Assembly: GCF_024323335.1 (NCBI RefSeq)
Contig: NC_066585.1
Location: 538,409,769-538,473,768, forward strand
DNA length: 64,000 nucleotides
Direction of reading: 5' to 3'
From: Lathyrus oleraceus
Lineage: Eukaryota; Streptophyta; Magnoliopsida; Fabales; Fabaceae
Shown: positions 1 to 7,433 of the stretch, one piece after another
Position numbering within the stretch: the first letter of the stretch is position 1
Layout: each line of letters starts with the position of its first letter
The notes under the pieces: model-generated
The model's input: only the letters and a program-made list of their open reading frames with translations
The model's database searches: none
Told to the model about the DNA's origin: nothing
Translations under genes and position numbers: made by a program

Positions 1-662
1 CTTTCTTAAAGAAGCGCACTCTAAAGTGAAGAGAAAAATAAGGAGGAATAGACAGCGCACTTTAGAGGGCGCTTTTGAAACAAAGCGCCCTCTAAAGTGA
101 AGCAAAAAAATAATGAGGAAATGGAGGGACACCAATAGAGGGCGCGTTTATGAAAGCGCCCTCTAAGGGTACCCTTAGAGGGCGCTTTTAAAAAAGCGCT
201 CTCTAAGTCCATGTACAACAGCGCACTTTAGAGAGCGTTTGTGTAACAAAGCGCCCTCTAAAGTGAAGCGAAAAAATAATGAGGAAATGGAGGGACAACA
301 ATAGAGGGCGCGTTTATGAAAGCGCCCTCTAAGGATACCCTTAGAGGGCGCTTTTAAAAAAGCGCTCTCTAAGTCCATGTACAACAGCGCACTTTAGAGA
401 GCGCTTGTGTAACAAAGCGCCCTCTAAAGTGAAGCGAAAAAATAATGAGGAAATGGAGGGACAACAATAGAGGGCGCGTTTATGAAAGCGCCCTCTAAGG
501 ATACCCTTAGAGGGCGCTTCTAAGGAAGCGCTCTCTAAGTCCATGTACAACAACGCACTTTAGAGGGCGCTTTATTACAAAAGCGCTGTCTAAAGTGAAG
601 CGAAAAAATAAGGAGCAATAGACAGCGCACCTTAGAGGGTGCTTTTTTTCCACAAGCGCCCT
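1..662. repeat. Left subterminal repeat array of the CACTA element (166-bp tandem units of palindromes)
   Basis: Tandem units of exactly 166 bp start at 55, 221, 387 and 553 (the last partial). This is measured from the recurring GCGCACTTTAGAG, which reads ACGCACTTTAGAG in the last unit. Each full unit carries several inverted repeats with arms such as TTTAGAGGGCGC/GCGCCCTCTAAA, separated by spacers containing GAAAAAATAATGAGG and TCCATGTACAACA. Subterminal repeats of this kind are where the element-encoded DNA-binding protein binds in En/Spm-type elements. Minus-strand open frames of 65-70 codons here simply repeat with the units and are not genes. Confidence 0.85.
61..96. repeat. Perfect 15-bp-arm hairpin within the left subterminal array
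   Basis: TTTAGAGGGCGCTTT (61-75) pairs perfectly with AAAGCGCCCTCTAAA (82-96) across a 6-base loop. It is the cleanest example of the palindromic module repeated throughout both subterminal regions. Confidence 0.85.
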
Positions 663-817
663 TTAAGGTCCCGTTTAGTAAACATTAAAATTATAACATA
701 CTGCGCGTTTTGTTATTTCACTCTCTGTTATTTTCGTTCTTTTTCACGTTAGGGTTCTAAGGCGTTCTCCTTCCACCTCTGTTAGATCTACGACGTTTCC
801 TCCTTCTGGCACCAAAG
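663..817 (+). promoter_or_regulatory. Probable transposase promoter and first leader exon
   Basis: Palindromes stop at about 662 and are followed by unique A/T-rich sequence with a weak TATA-like AATTATAAC at 689-697. A pyrimidine-rich stretch of TTTCACTCTCTG and CCTTCCACCTCTG type, usual for plant leaders, comes next. The stretch ends at a strong plant 5' splice site, AAAG/GTACGT, with the junction after 817. No start codon usable for the transposase lies before the proposed intron. The TATA assignment is weak and the transcription start cannot be fixed from sequence. Confidence 0.35.
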
Positions 818-1129
818 GTACGTTTGTTTCGTTTTAGCTTTGCCCTATTTCTTGCTTTGTTTTAGCTTTGCCCCATTTCAGTTTTTTGTTATTGTTGTCT
901 ATGCGTTGTCTATGCTACGTTTGTTTCAACCTGTAAAGTTTCAATATTCATAGTCATTTTAAATTTGATAGCGCATGCGTTAAATTTCAAGCCCTACGTT
1001 TGTTTGGGTTTATTAGGCAATTTCAAGCCCTATGAATATCTGATTTTGTGTCAACACCAATATCATTAGAAACCTAGGTCCGAATGTGTTTGAACTCTTC
1101 TGAAATTGTTTTTTGTTTATTCTAATTAG
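818..1129 (+). other. Probable 5'-UTR intron of the transposase gene
   Basis: A GT at 818 sits in AAAG/GTACGTTTG. An AG at 1128-1129 sits at the end of a T-rich tract (TTTTTTGTTTATTCTAATTAG), and the transposase ATG follows at 1132. The interval is T-rich and has no coding character, as expected for a plant leader intron of about 310 bp. This is inferred from splice signals only. Confidence 0.45.
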
Positions 1130-1131
1130 TA

Positions 1132-2103
1132 ATGGATAATACATGGATGTCTTCCAATCGATTGTCGAGAGAGTACGAGAATGGGGTATTAGAATTCGTT
1201 AAGTTTGCCGTTGCGAACGCCGAAGACCCCAGTAGAATGATATGTCCTTGCTTGGGTTGTTGTTATGGGAAACGGGTTGACGCAGTTCAGTTGACATCGC
1301 ATCTAATGAGGCATGGAATTGATCGAAGTTATACATGTTGGAATTTGCATGGTGAGAAAAGTAACGAAAATGTTGAACCGGGGGATAGTACGACCTATGC
1401 CTCAAACTATAGTGGCGCAGATACATACGATTGTGATCGAGTTGAAGAGATTGCAGAAGCACTTGAAGGAGATCTTAAGGATTGTCCCGAAATGTTTGAG
1501 AGGTTGGTAAGTGATGCAGAGAAACCTTTGTATGATGGTTGCACTAAATTCACAAGATTGTCTGCGGTATTAAAGTTGTACAACTTAAAGGCGGGCAATG
1601 GGTGGTCGGATAAAAGTTTCACAGAGTTATTAGCCCTTTTGAAAGATATGCTTCCTGAGGATAATGTTCTTCCCAATCGAACATATGAGACCAAAAAGAT
1701 GTTGTGCTCTATTGGCATGAGCTATGATAAGATACATGCATGTCCAAACGATTGCGTTTTGTTTCGAAATGAGTATGCATCGTTAAATGAGTGTCCTAAA
1801 TGCGGTGTCTCGCGATATAAGAACAAGTTGTCTCCAGCAAAGGTCTTGTGGTATTTTCCTGTTATTCCGAGATTTAGACGCATGTTTCGTAGTGAAACCG
1901 ATTCAAGACACTTGACCTGGCATGCAGATGAAAGAATTATAGATGGAAAGTATCGACATCCGGCAGATTCACCACAGTGGTTGAAAATTGATAATGATTA
2001 TCCTGAATTTGGAGAAGAATCAAGAAACCTTCGCTTGGCATTATCTACTGATGGAATGAACCCACACGGAATGATTTTAATTGTTTTTACATTTGTCATC
2101 TGA
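1132..2103 (+). CDS. TNP2: TNP2-type CACTA transposase, 3'-truncated
   Basis: The 323-residue product starts with a plant transposase-associated domain at about residues 4-75. Visible there are the aromatic start (W5), Y15-GV, the Cys cluster CPCLGCC at 38-44 and HLMRHG at 57-62, ending in W70 and HG. A linker (about 76-130) precedes the TNP2 transposase region (about 130-313), with [11 protein letters not shown] at 133-143, [13 protein letters not shown] at 193-205, [10 protein letters not shown] at 211-220, HPADSPQW at 266-273 and [11 protein letters not shown] at 303-313. In intact relatives the protein continues for several hundred residues after the TDG-NP-G motif. Here it changes to ten unrelated residues and stops, so most of the catalytic region is missing. 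The ATG at 1132 directly follows the proposed leader-intron acceptor. In the full element this protein would bind and cut the transposon ends in the nucleus; this copy is very unlikely to be active. Confidence 0.85.
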   Translation: MDNTWMSSNRLSREYENGVLEFVKFAVANAEDPSRMICPCLGCCYGKRVDAVQLTSHLMRHGIDRSYTCWNLHGEKSNENVEPGDSTTYASNYSGADTYDCDRVEEIAEALEGDLKDCPEMFERLVSDAEKPLYDGCTKFTRLSAVLKLYNLKAGNGWSDKSFTELLALLKDMLPEDNVLPNRTYETKKMLCSIGMSYDKIHACPNDCVLFRNEYASLNECPKCGVSRYKNKLSPAKVLWYFPVIPRFRRMFRSETDSRHLTWHADERIIDGKYRHPADSPQWLKIDNDYPEFGEESRNLRLALSTDGMNPHGMILIVFTFVI

Positions 2104-2116
2104 TTTTAATTGTTTT
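2072..2116 (+). repeat. 16-bp direct repeat at the transposase break
   Basis: TGATTTTAATTGTTTT occurs at 2072-2087 and again at 2101-2116. The first copy begins right where the TNP2 reading frame loses similarity to the family. The second leads into a T-rich splice-acceptor-like tract ending in AG at 2126-2127. A short repeat at a breakpoint suggests that replication slippage or deletion removed the rest of the transposase gene. Confidence 0.7.
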
Positions 2117-2132
2117 CTTTTTTACAGGTAAA

Positions 2133-2342
2133 ATGGCTATTATGAAGTCAATCATTTGTGCAAGGGGCAAGGGATGCTCGAAAGTATCAATTGATATTTG
2201 TTTAGATGATGATGCTGGATATTTGAAAGTATCCCTCTACGACATTGGTTTCCTTGTTCGACAACATATTCCGATTACATGTGATAATTGGAGAAGTCCG
2301 GACTTGAAGGTTGGCAAAGAAAAAATATGGTCGGAGATACAG
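2133..2342 (+). pseudogene. En/Spm second-gene (Transposase_24/TNPA-like) N-terminal fragment
   Basis: Residues 1-70 of an ORF opening at 2133 contain ARGKG near the start and [13 protein letters not shown] followed by [13 protein letters not shown]. The arrangement of a conserved hydrophobic-basic stretch, an N-W pair and K-E-K-I-W is what I recall from plant Transposase_24 (Ptta/En/Spm) proteins, which accompany TNP2 and bind the subterminal repeats. A T-rich tract ending in AG at 2126-2127 precedes the ATG, so this is probably an exon. The similarity ends at residue 70, where the frame runs without a break into Argonaute sequence. Family membership is judged by eye and is moderate. Confidence 0.45.
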
Positions 2343-2634
2343 GCTTGTGTCTCAATAGAGGATGGGTATCTACTTAAAGTTACTTTTGTAGTGGTCCAAA
2401 AGAGACATCACACCCGTCTCTTTCCTGTCAACCCCAAAGAGACCGATAGAAGTGGAAAAATTATGCCAGGTTTTTTCAATATATTTCTCAATGCAGCTGG
2501 TATATATTATCATTTGAATTTATCACTTTTTGCTGATTTTGTTGTTCTAAATTGTCAAAGGAACCGTGGTAGACACCGGCATTTGTCACCCTAGGGAATT
2601 TGATTTTTACCTTAACAGCCATGCAGGAATTCAG
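2343..2634 (+). pseudogene. AGO: Captured host Argonaute PIWI-domain fragment (two exons, one intron), fused in frame to the transposon ORF
   Basis: Exon 1 (2343-2469) encodes [15 protein letters not shown], then [13 protein letters not shown] and TDRSGKIMP. Splicing out 2470-2560 joins the split Gly codon and gives [18 protein letters not shown] and NSHAGIQ from exon 2 (2561-2634). These are hallmark PIWI-domain motifs of plant Argonautes (AGO1/AGO5-type; exact member unsure). A GT donor (CAG/GTAATATT) follows at 2635. The piece lies between the third (Asp) and fourth (His) catalytic positions of the PIWI active site as known for the family, so it carries none of the catalytic residues and cannot slice RNA. 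Retention of a spliceable intron means genomic DNA, not an mRNA copy, was captured. Without splicing the frame reads through the intron and stops at 2594. The next host exon was not found. Confidence 0.85.
2470..2560 (+). other. Host-derived intron inside the Argonaute fragment
   Basis: The 91-bp interval begins GTTTTTTC and ends GTCAAAG, is T-rich, and splits a glycine codon (G at 2469 plus GA at 2561-2562). Removing it restores a continuous PIWI-domain reading frame, which is strong internal evidence that the boundaries are right. Confidence 0.8.
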
Positions 2635-2801
2635 GTAATATTAGCTATGTCATTTAACTTTATGCCATTGTTTACTATTTGTTGCTCAATCGCCTTTTGA
2701 CAGTTCTGTGTTATTTGCATTTGGACGTGTTCTTTTTGTAGGGGACTACTTATGCTGCCATCTGTTGTTTTGGTTGAGCCTTATTTTGTATGGATGTGCG
2801 A

Positions 2802-2906
2802 TAGAACTACTAGACAGCTTTTGGATATACATAACATGTTTGCCACCATGGGTGGATGGGCGTTTTTGTTTAGTATTGGTTAGAACTACTAGACAGCTTT
2901 TGGATA
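2802..2906 (+). repeat. 26-bp direct repeat, 79 bp apart
   Basis: The 26 bases beginning TAGAACTACTAGACAGC occur at 2802-2827 and identically at 2881-2906. The sequence between them is unrelated to either copy. It looks like a local duplication within the element. Confidence 0.8.
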
Positions 2907-2962
2907 CAGTGGTCACTGGGTGTTGGTTGCTATGTTTTATTCTCTTAATTGTAGTACTTTGA

Positions 2963-3116
2963 GAACAGGTTACCAAATAATATGGAGGATTAATGTTGTA
3001 TATAAATGGATTCATGTTGTATATATCAATGGATTAATGGTGTATAACATTGGATTAAAGGATGAAATCAATATGAATTTTACACTTTTGCAGCATGCGA
3101 ACAGGTTACCAAATAA
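2963..3116 (+). repeat. 18-bp direct repeat
   Basis: GAACAGGTTACCAAATAA occurs at 2963-2980 and 3099-3116. Between the copies ATGGATTAATG/ATTGGATTAAAG-like phrases also recur, so this part probably arose by imperfect local duplication. Confidence 0.75.
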
Positions 3117-3167
3117 ATATATATCCACTGTTTTTCAAACAATTTTTTTTAAAATAACTAACACATT

Positions 3168-3432
3168 AGAGAGCGCTTTGTCCAGAAAGCGCCCTCTAAA
3201 CACTTTACAATGACAACTTTAGAGGGCGCTTTTTCCTGAAAGCGCCCTCTAAACACTTTACATTGATAACTTTAGAGGGCGCTTTTTCCTGAAAGCGCCC
3301 TCTAAACACTTTACAATGACAACTTTAGAGGGCGCTTTTTCCTGAAAGCGCCCTCTAAACACTTTACACTGACAACTTTAGAGGGCGCTTTTACCAGAAA
3401 GCGCCCTCTAAGGTGTCCCTCTATGGACCACT
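3168..3432. repeat. Right subterminal repeat array of the CACTA element (53-bp hairpin units)
   Basis: AGAGNGCGCT recurs at 3168, 3221, 3274, 3327 and 3380, exactly 53 bp apart. Each unit is a hairpin with arms AGAGGGCGCTTT and AAAGCGCCCTCT around a loop such as TTCCTG, followed by a spacer AAACACTTTACAATGACAAC with single-base variation. The palindrome matches that of the left array, but unit length and spacers differ. The two sides were therefore amplified independently. Confidence 0.88.
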
Positions 3433-3556
3433 CCAGAGGGCGCTTTTTTCTTAAAGCGCACTATAATGTGGCCACTTTAGACAGCGCTTTCTCCAGGAAA
3501 ACAAAGCGCTGTCTTTACCTATGCCAGCGCCAGATTAGAGAGCGCTTAAAAGCGCT
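3433..3556. repeat. Irregular subterminal hairpins next to the right terminus
   Basis: Three further palindromes follow without the 53-bp spacing. One is an imperfect hairpin at about 3435-3460. One has perfect 12-bp arms AGACAGCGCTTT (3479-3490) and AAAGCGCTGTCT (3503-3514). The third is the short palindrome AGCGCTTAAAAGCGCT at 3541-3556. They carry the same GCGCTTT core as both arrays. Confidence 0.8.
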
Positions 3557-3576
3557 ATTATAGGCCAAAATAAGTG
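3557..3576 (-). repeat. Putative 3' terminal inverted repeat of the CACTA element
   Basis: On the minus strand the sequence starting at 3576 reads CACTTATTTTGGCCTATAAT and leads directly into an AGCGCTTTT palindrome. That order (CACTA-like end, A/T-rich stretch, GGCC, GCGC palindrome) is typical of legume CACTA termini, but the fifth base is T instead of A and the left partner is not in the window. Confidence 0.45.
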
Positions 3577-3588
3577 CCCTCTTTTCCC
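3577..3588. other. Junction between transposon and satellite array
   Basis: Twelve bases (CCCTCTTTTCCC) match neither the transposon palindromes nor any satellite monomer. From about 3589 the sequence reads as satellite. GGCATATT is doubled at 3595-3602 and 3609-3616 (14-bp spacing), so the first monomer is rearranged at its edge. Confidence 0.5.
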
Positions 3589-4045
3589 TTATTTGGCATA
3601 TTGTATTCGGCATATTCACATTGTATTATGGTATATTATATATAAATAAATTCTATAATTTCTTCTCCATCGCCAAATTTTATGTTTCTTCATCACTAAG
3701 TAACTAATTTAAAGTATTATAAATTAATAATTCATATTATATATAAACGGTTAATAACTGAAATTACGCAATAAAGCTCAATTATAATTGTATTTGTCAT
3801 ATTCACACTGTATTATGGTATATTATATGTAAAAAATATTAATATTTTCTTCTCCATCACCAAATTTTAGGTTTCGTCATCACTAAGAAACAAAGTGAAA
3901 TAAATATAAATGAATGATTCATATTATATATAAATTGGTAAAAACTTAAATTACATAATCAAGATCAATATTATTTGTATTTGGCATATTCACATTGTAT
4001 TATGGTATATAATATGTAAATAAATTCAATAATTTTCTTCTCCAT
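3589..4045. repeat. Array edge: partial M-like and N-like monomers before the first marker
   Basis: Two and a half monomers precede the first G marker. The M-like one has CATCGCC with TAACTAATTTAAAG. The N-like one carries TTTCGTCATCAC, a variant not found in later N monomers. Confidence 0.7.
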
Positions 4046-7000
4046 CACGAAATTTTAAGTTTTTTCATCCCTAAGTAACAAAGTTAAAGTACTATAAATT
4101 ATTGATTCATATTATATATAAATGGTTAATAAGTGAAATTACATAATAAAACTCAATATTATTTGTATTCGGCATATTCACATTGTATTATGGTATATTA
4201 TGTGTAAATAAATTCAATATTTTTCTTCTCCATCACCAAATTTTGGGTTTCTTCATCACTAAGTAACAAAGTTGAAGGACTATAAATTAATGATTCACAT
4301 TATATATAAATGGTTAATAAGTGAAATTACATAATAAAACTCAATACTATTTGTATTCGCCATATTCACATTGAATTATGGTATATTATATGTATAAAAA
4401 AACTCAATTTTTTTCTTCGCCATCACCAAATTTTAGGTTTCTTCATCACTAAGAAACAAAGTTTAAAAACTATAAATGAATGATTCAAATTATATATAAA
4501 TGTGTAACAAGTGAAATTACATAATCAAGATCAATATTATTTGTATTCGGCATATTCACATTGTATTATGGTATATTATACGTAAATAAATTGAATAACT
4601 TTTTTCTCCATCACCAAATTTTAGGTTTCTTCATCACCACGTAACAAAATTAAAGGACTATAAATTAATGATCCATATTATATATAAATGGTTGATAAAT
4701 GAAATTACGTAATAAAGCTCAATATTATTTGTATTCATCATATTCACATTGTATTATGGTATATTATATGTAAAAAAAAATAATATTTTTTTCTCCATCA
4801 CCAAATTCTAGGTTTCTTCATCACTAAGCGACAAAGTGAAAAAAACTATAAATGAATGATTCATATTATATATAAATGGGTAACAAGTGAATTTACATAA
4901 TCAAGATCAATATTACTTGTATTCGGCATATTCACATTGTATTGTGGTATATTATACGTAAATAAATTTAATAATTTTCTTCTCCATCACCAAATTTTAG
5001 GTTTCTTCATCACCAGGTAACAAAATTAAAGGACTATAAATTAATGATTCATATTATATATAAATGGTTAATAAGTGAAATTACGTAATAAAGCTCAATA
5101 TTATTTGTATTCATCATATTCACATTGTATTATGGTATATTATATGTAAAAAACTAATTTAATATTTTTTCTCCATCACCAAATTTAAGATTTCTTCATC
5201 ACTAAGCAACAAAGTGAAAAAAAACTATAAATGAATGATTCATATTAGATATAAATGGGTAACAAGTGAATTTACATAATCAAGATCAACATTATTTGTA
5301 TACGGCATACTCACATTGTATTATGGTATATTATGTGTAAATAAATTCAATAATTTTCTTCTCCATCACCAAATTTTGGGTTTCTTCGTCACTAAGTAAC
5401 AAAGTTGAAGGACTATAAATTAATGATTCACATTATATATAAATGGTTAATAAGTGAAATTACATAATAAAACTCAATATTATTTGTATTCGCCATATTC
5501 ACATTGAATTATGGTATATTATATGTATAAAAAAACTCAATATTTTTCTTCGCCATCACCAAATTTTAGGTTTCTTCATCACTAAGAAACAAAGTTAAAA
5601 AACTATAAATGGATGATTCGTATTATATATAAATGGGTAACAACTGAAACTACATAATCAAGATCAATATTATTTGTATTCGGCATATTCACATTGTATT
5701 ATGGTATAATATACGTAAATAAATTGAATAATTTTCTTCTCCATCACCAAATTTTATGTTTCTTCATCACCAAGTAACTAATTTAAAGGATTATAAATTA
5801 ATGATTCATATTATATATAAACGGTTAATAAGTGAAATTACGCAATAAAGCTCAATATTATTTGTATTCATGTTATTCACATTGTATTATGGTATATTAT
5901 ATGTAAAAAAAAATTAATATTTTTTTCTCCATTACCAAATTTTAGGTTTCTTCATCACTAAGCAACAAAGTGAAAAAAACTATAAATGAATGATTCATAT
6001 TATATATAAATGGGTAACAAGTGAATTTACATAATCAAGATCAACATTATTTGTATACGGCATATTCACATTGTATTATGGTATATTATGTGTAAATAAA
6101 TTCAATAATTTTCTTCTCCATCACCAAATTTTGGGTTTCTTCTTCACTAAGTAACAAAGTTGAAGGACTATAAATTAATGATTCACATTATATATAAATG
6201 GTTAATAAGTGAAATTACATAATAAAACTCAATATTATTTGTATTCGCCATATTCACATTGAATTATGGTATATTATATGTATAAAAAACTCAATATTTT
6301 TCTTCTCCATCACCAAATTTTAGGTTTCTTCATCACTAAGAAACAAAGTTAAAAAACTATAAATGAATGATTCGTATTATATATAAATGGGTAACAACTG
6401 AAACTACATAATTAAGATCAATATTATTTGTATTCGGCATATTCACATTGTATTATGGTATATTATATATAAATAAATTCTATAATTTCTTCTCCATCGC
6501 CAAATTTTATGTTTCTTCATCACTAAGTAACAAATTTAAAGGATTATAAATTAATGATTCATATTATATATAAACGGTTAATAACTGAAATTACGCAATA
6601 AAGCTCAATTATAATTGTATTTGTCATATTCACACTGTATTATGGTATATTATATGTAAAAAATATTAATATTTTCTTCTCCATCACCAAATTTTAGGTT
6701 TTGTCATCACTAAGAAACAAAGTGAAATAAATATAAATGAATGATTCATATTATATATAAATTGGTAAAAACTTAAATTACATAATCAAGATCAATATTA
6801 TTTGTATTTGGCATATTCACATTGTATTATGGTATATAATATGTAAATAAATTCAATAATTTTCTTCTCCATCACCAAATTTTAGGTTTCTTCATCACTA
6901 AGAAACAAATTTAAAAACTATAAATGAATGATTCGTATTATATATAAATGGGTAACAACTGAAACTACATAATTAAGATCAATATTATTTGTATTCGGCA

Positions 7001-7433
7001 TATTCACATTGTATTATGGTATATTATATATAAATAAATTCTATAATTTCTTCTCCATCGCCAAATTTTATGTTTCTTCATCACTAATTAACAAATTTAA
7101 AGGATTATAAATTAATGATTCATATTATATATAAACGGTTAATAACTGAAATTACGCAATAAAGCTCAATTATAATTGTATTTGTCATATTCACACTGTA
7201 TTATGGTATATTATATGTAAAAAATATTAATATTTTCTTCTCCATCACCAAATTTTAGGTTTCTTCATCACTAAGAAACAAAGTGAAATAAATATAAATG
7301 AATGATTCATATTATATATAAATTGGTAAAAACTTAAATTACATAATCAAGATCAATATTATTTGTATTTGGCATATTCACATTGTATTATGGTATATAA
7401 TATGTAAATAAATTCAATAATTTTCTTCTCCAT
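4046..7433. repeat. HOR block 1, 18 monomers (3388 bp), divergent first part
   Basis: The block opens with an A/B hybrid G monomer that keeps CCCTAAGTAAC instead of CCCTAATTAAC and ends like a J/Q monomer. Then follow K-like, L-like, I-like (CACCACGTAAC) and J-like copies in an order not seen elsewhere. From I at about 4985 it settles into I J K O P Q K L M N L M N. The irregular first five monomers fit the usual decay at array edges. Confidence 0.75.

Larger units (their letters stand above)
2635..3160. other. Non-coding 3' part of the element, no gene seen
   Basis: A 5' splice site opens the stretch. A possible acceptor (TTTTTGTAG, ending 2741) is followed by GGGACT, which could be the first two codons of the next Argonaute exon (Gly-Thr), but similarity stops there. 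Open frames at 2708-2962, 2746-3015 and 2920-3213 show no domain or family motif and I regard them as chance. The region is A/T-rich with two pairs of short direct repeats, and AATAAA-like sequence near 3110 could serve as a poly(A) signal. Confidence 0.5.
1..3576 (+). mobile_element. CACTA (En/Spm) DNA transposon, left end outside window, non-autonomous
   Basis: The element is recognised by three things seen together. Dense palindromic subterminal repeats built on AGAGGGCGCTTT/AAAGCGCCCTCT lie on both sides (1-662 and 3168-3556). A TNP2-family transposase ORF lies between them. A putative 3' terminus near 3576 reads, on the minus strand, CACTTATTTTGGCC, which resembles a decayed CACTA terminal inverted repeat. 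The transposase ORF is cut off in mid-family and the second gene is a chimera with a host Argonaute fragment, so the copy is almost certainly unable to move by itself. The 5' terminus is not in the window, so full length and target-site duplication cannot be checked. Satellite DNA begins about 12 bases after the proposed 3' end. Family assignment is firm; the exact right boundary is inference. Confidence 0.85.

Noticed and set aside
21..553. Three overlapping minus-strand open frames of 65-70 codons with nearly identical products
   Set aside because: They repeat with the 166-bp subterminal units and owe their frame to the palindromes; there is no domain or start context, and the products differ as the repeats do.
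1..662. LTR of a retrotransposon
   Set aside because: No gag/pol, no primer-binding site, and the structure is palindromic tandem units with a TNP2 transposase next to it.
740..760. Telomere-like TTAGGGTT
   Set aside because: A single occurrence in the transposase leader, not a tandem repeat.
1199..1718. Extra open frames on both strands inside the TNP2 gene
   Set aside because: They are shadows of the transposase coding sequence, with no family features of their own.
2133..2594. A single 153-codon gene
   Set aside because: The last 41 codons are translation of an intron; the frame is better read as a transposon fragment plus two Argonaute exons.
2708..3213. Hydrophobic or short open frames (2708-2962, 2746-3015 minus, 2920-3213)
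   Set aside because: A/T-rich chance frames; one overlaps direct repeats and another runs into the subterminal array. No motif supports a membrane protein.
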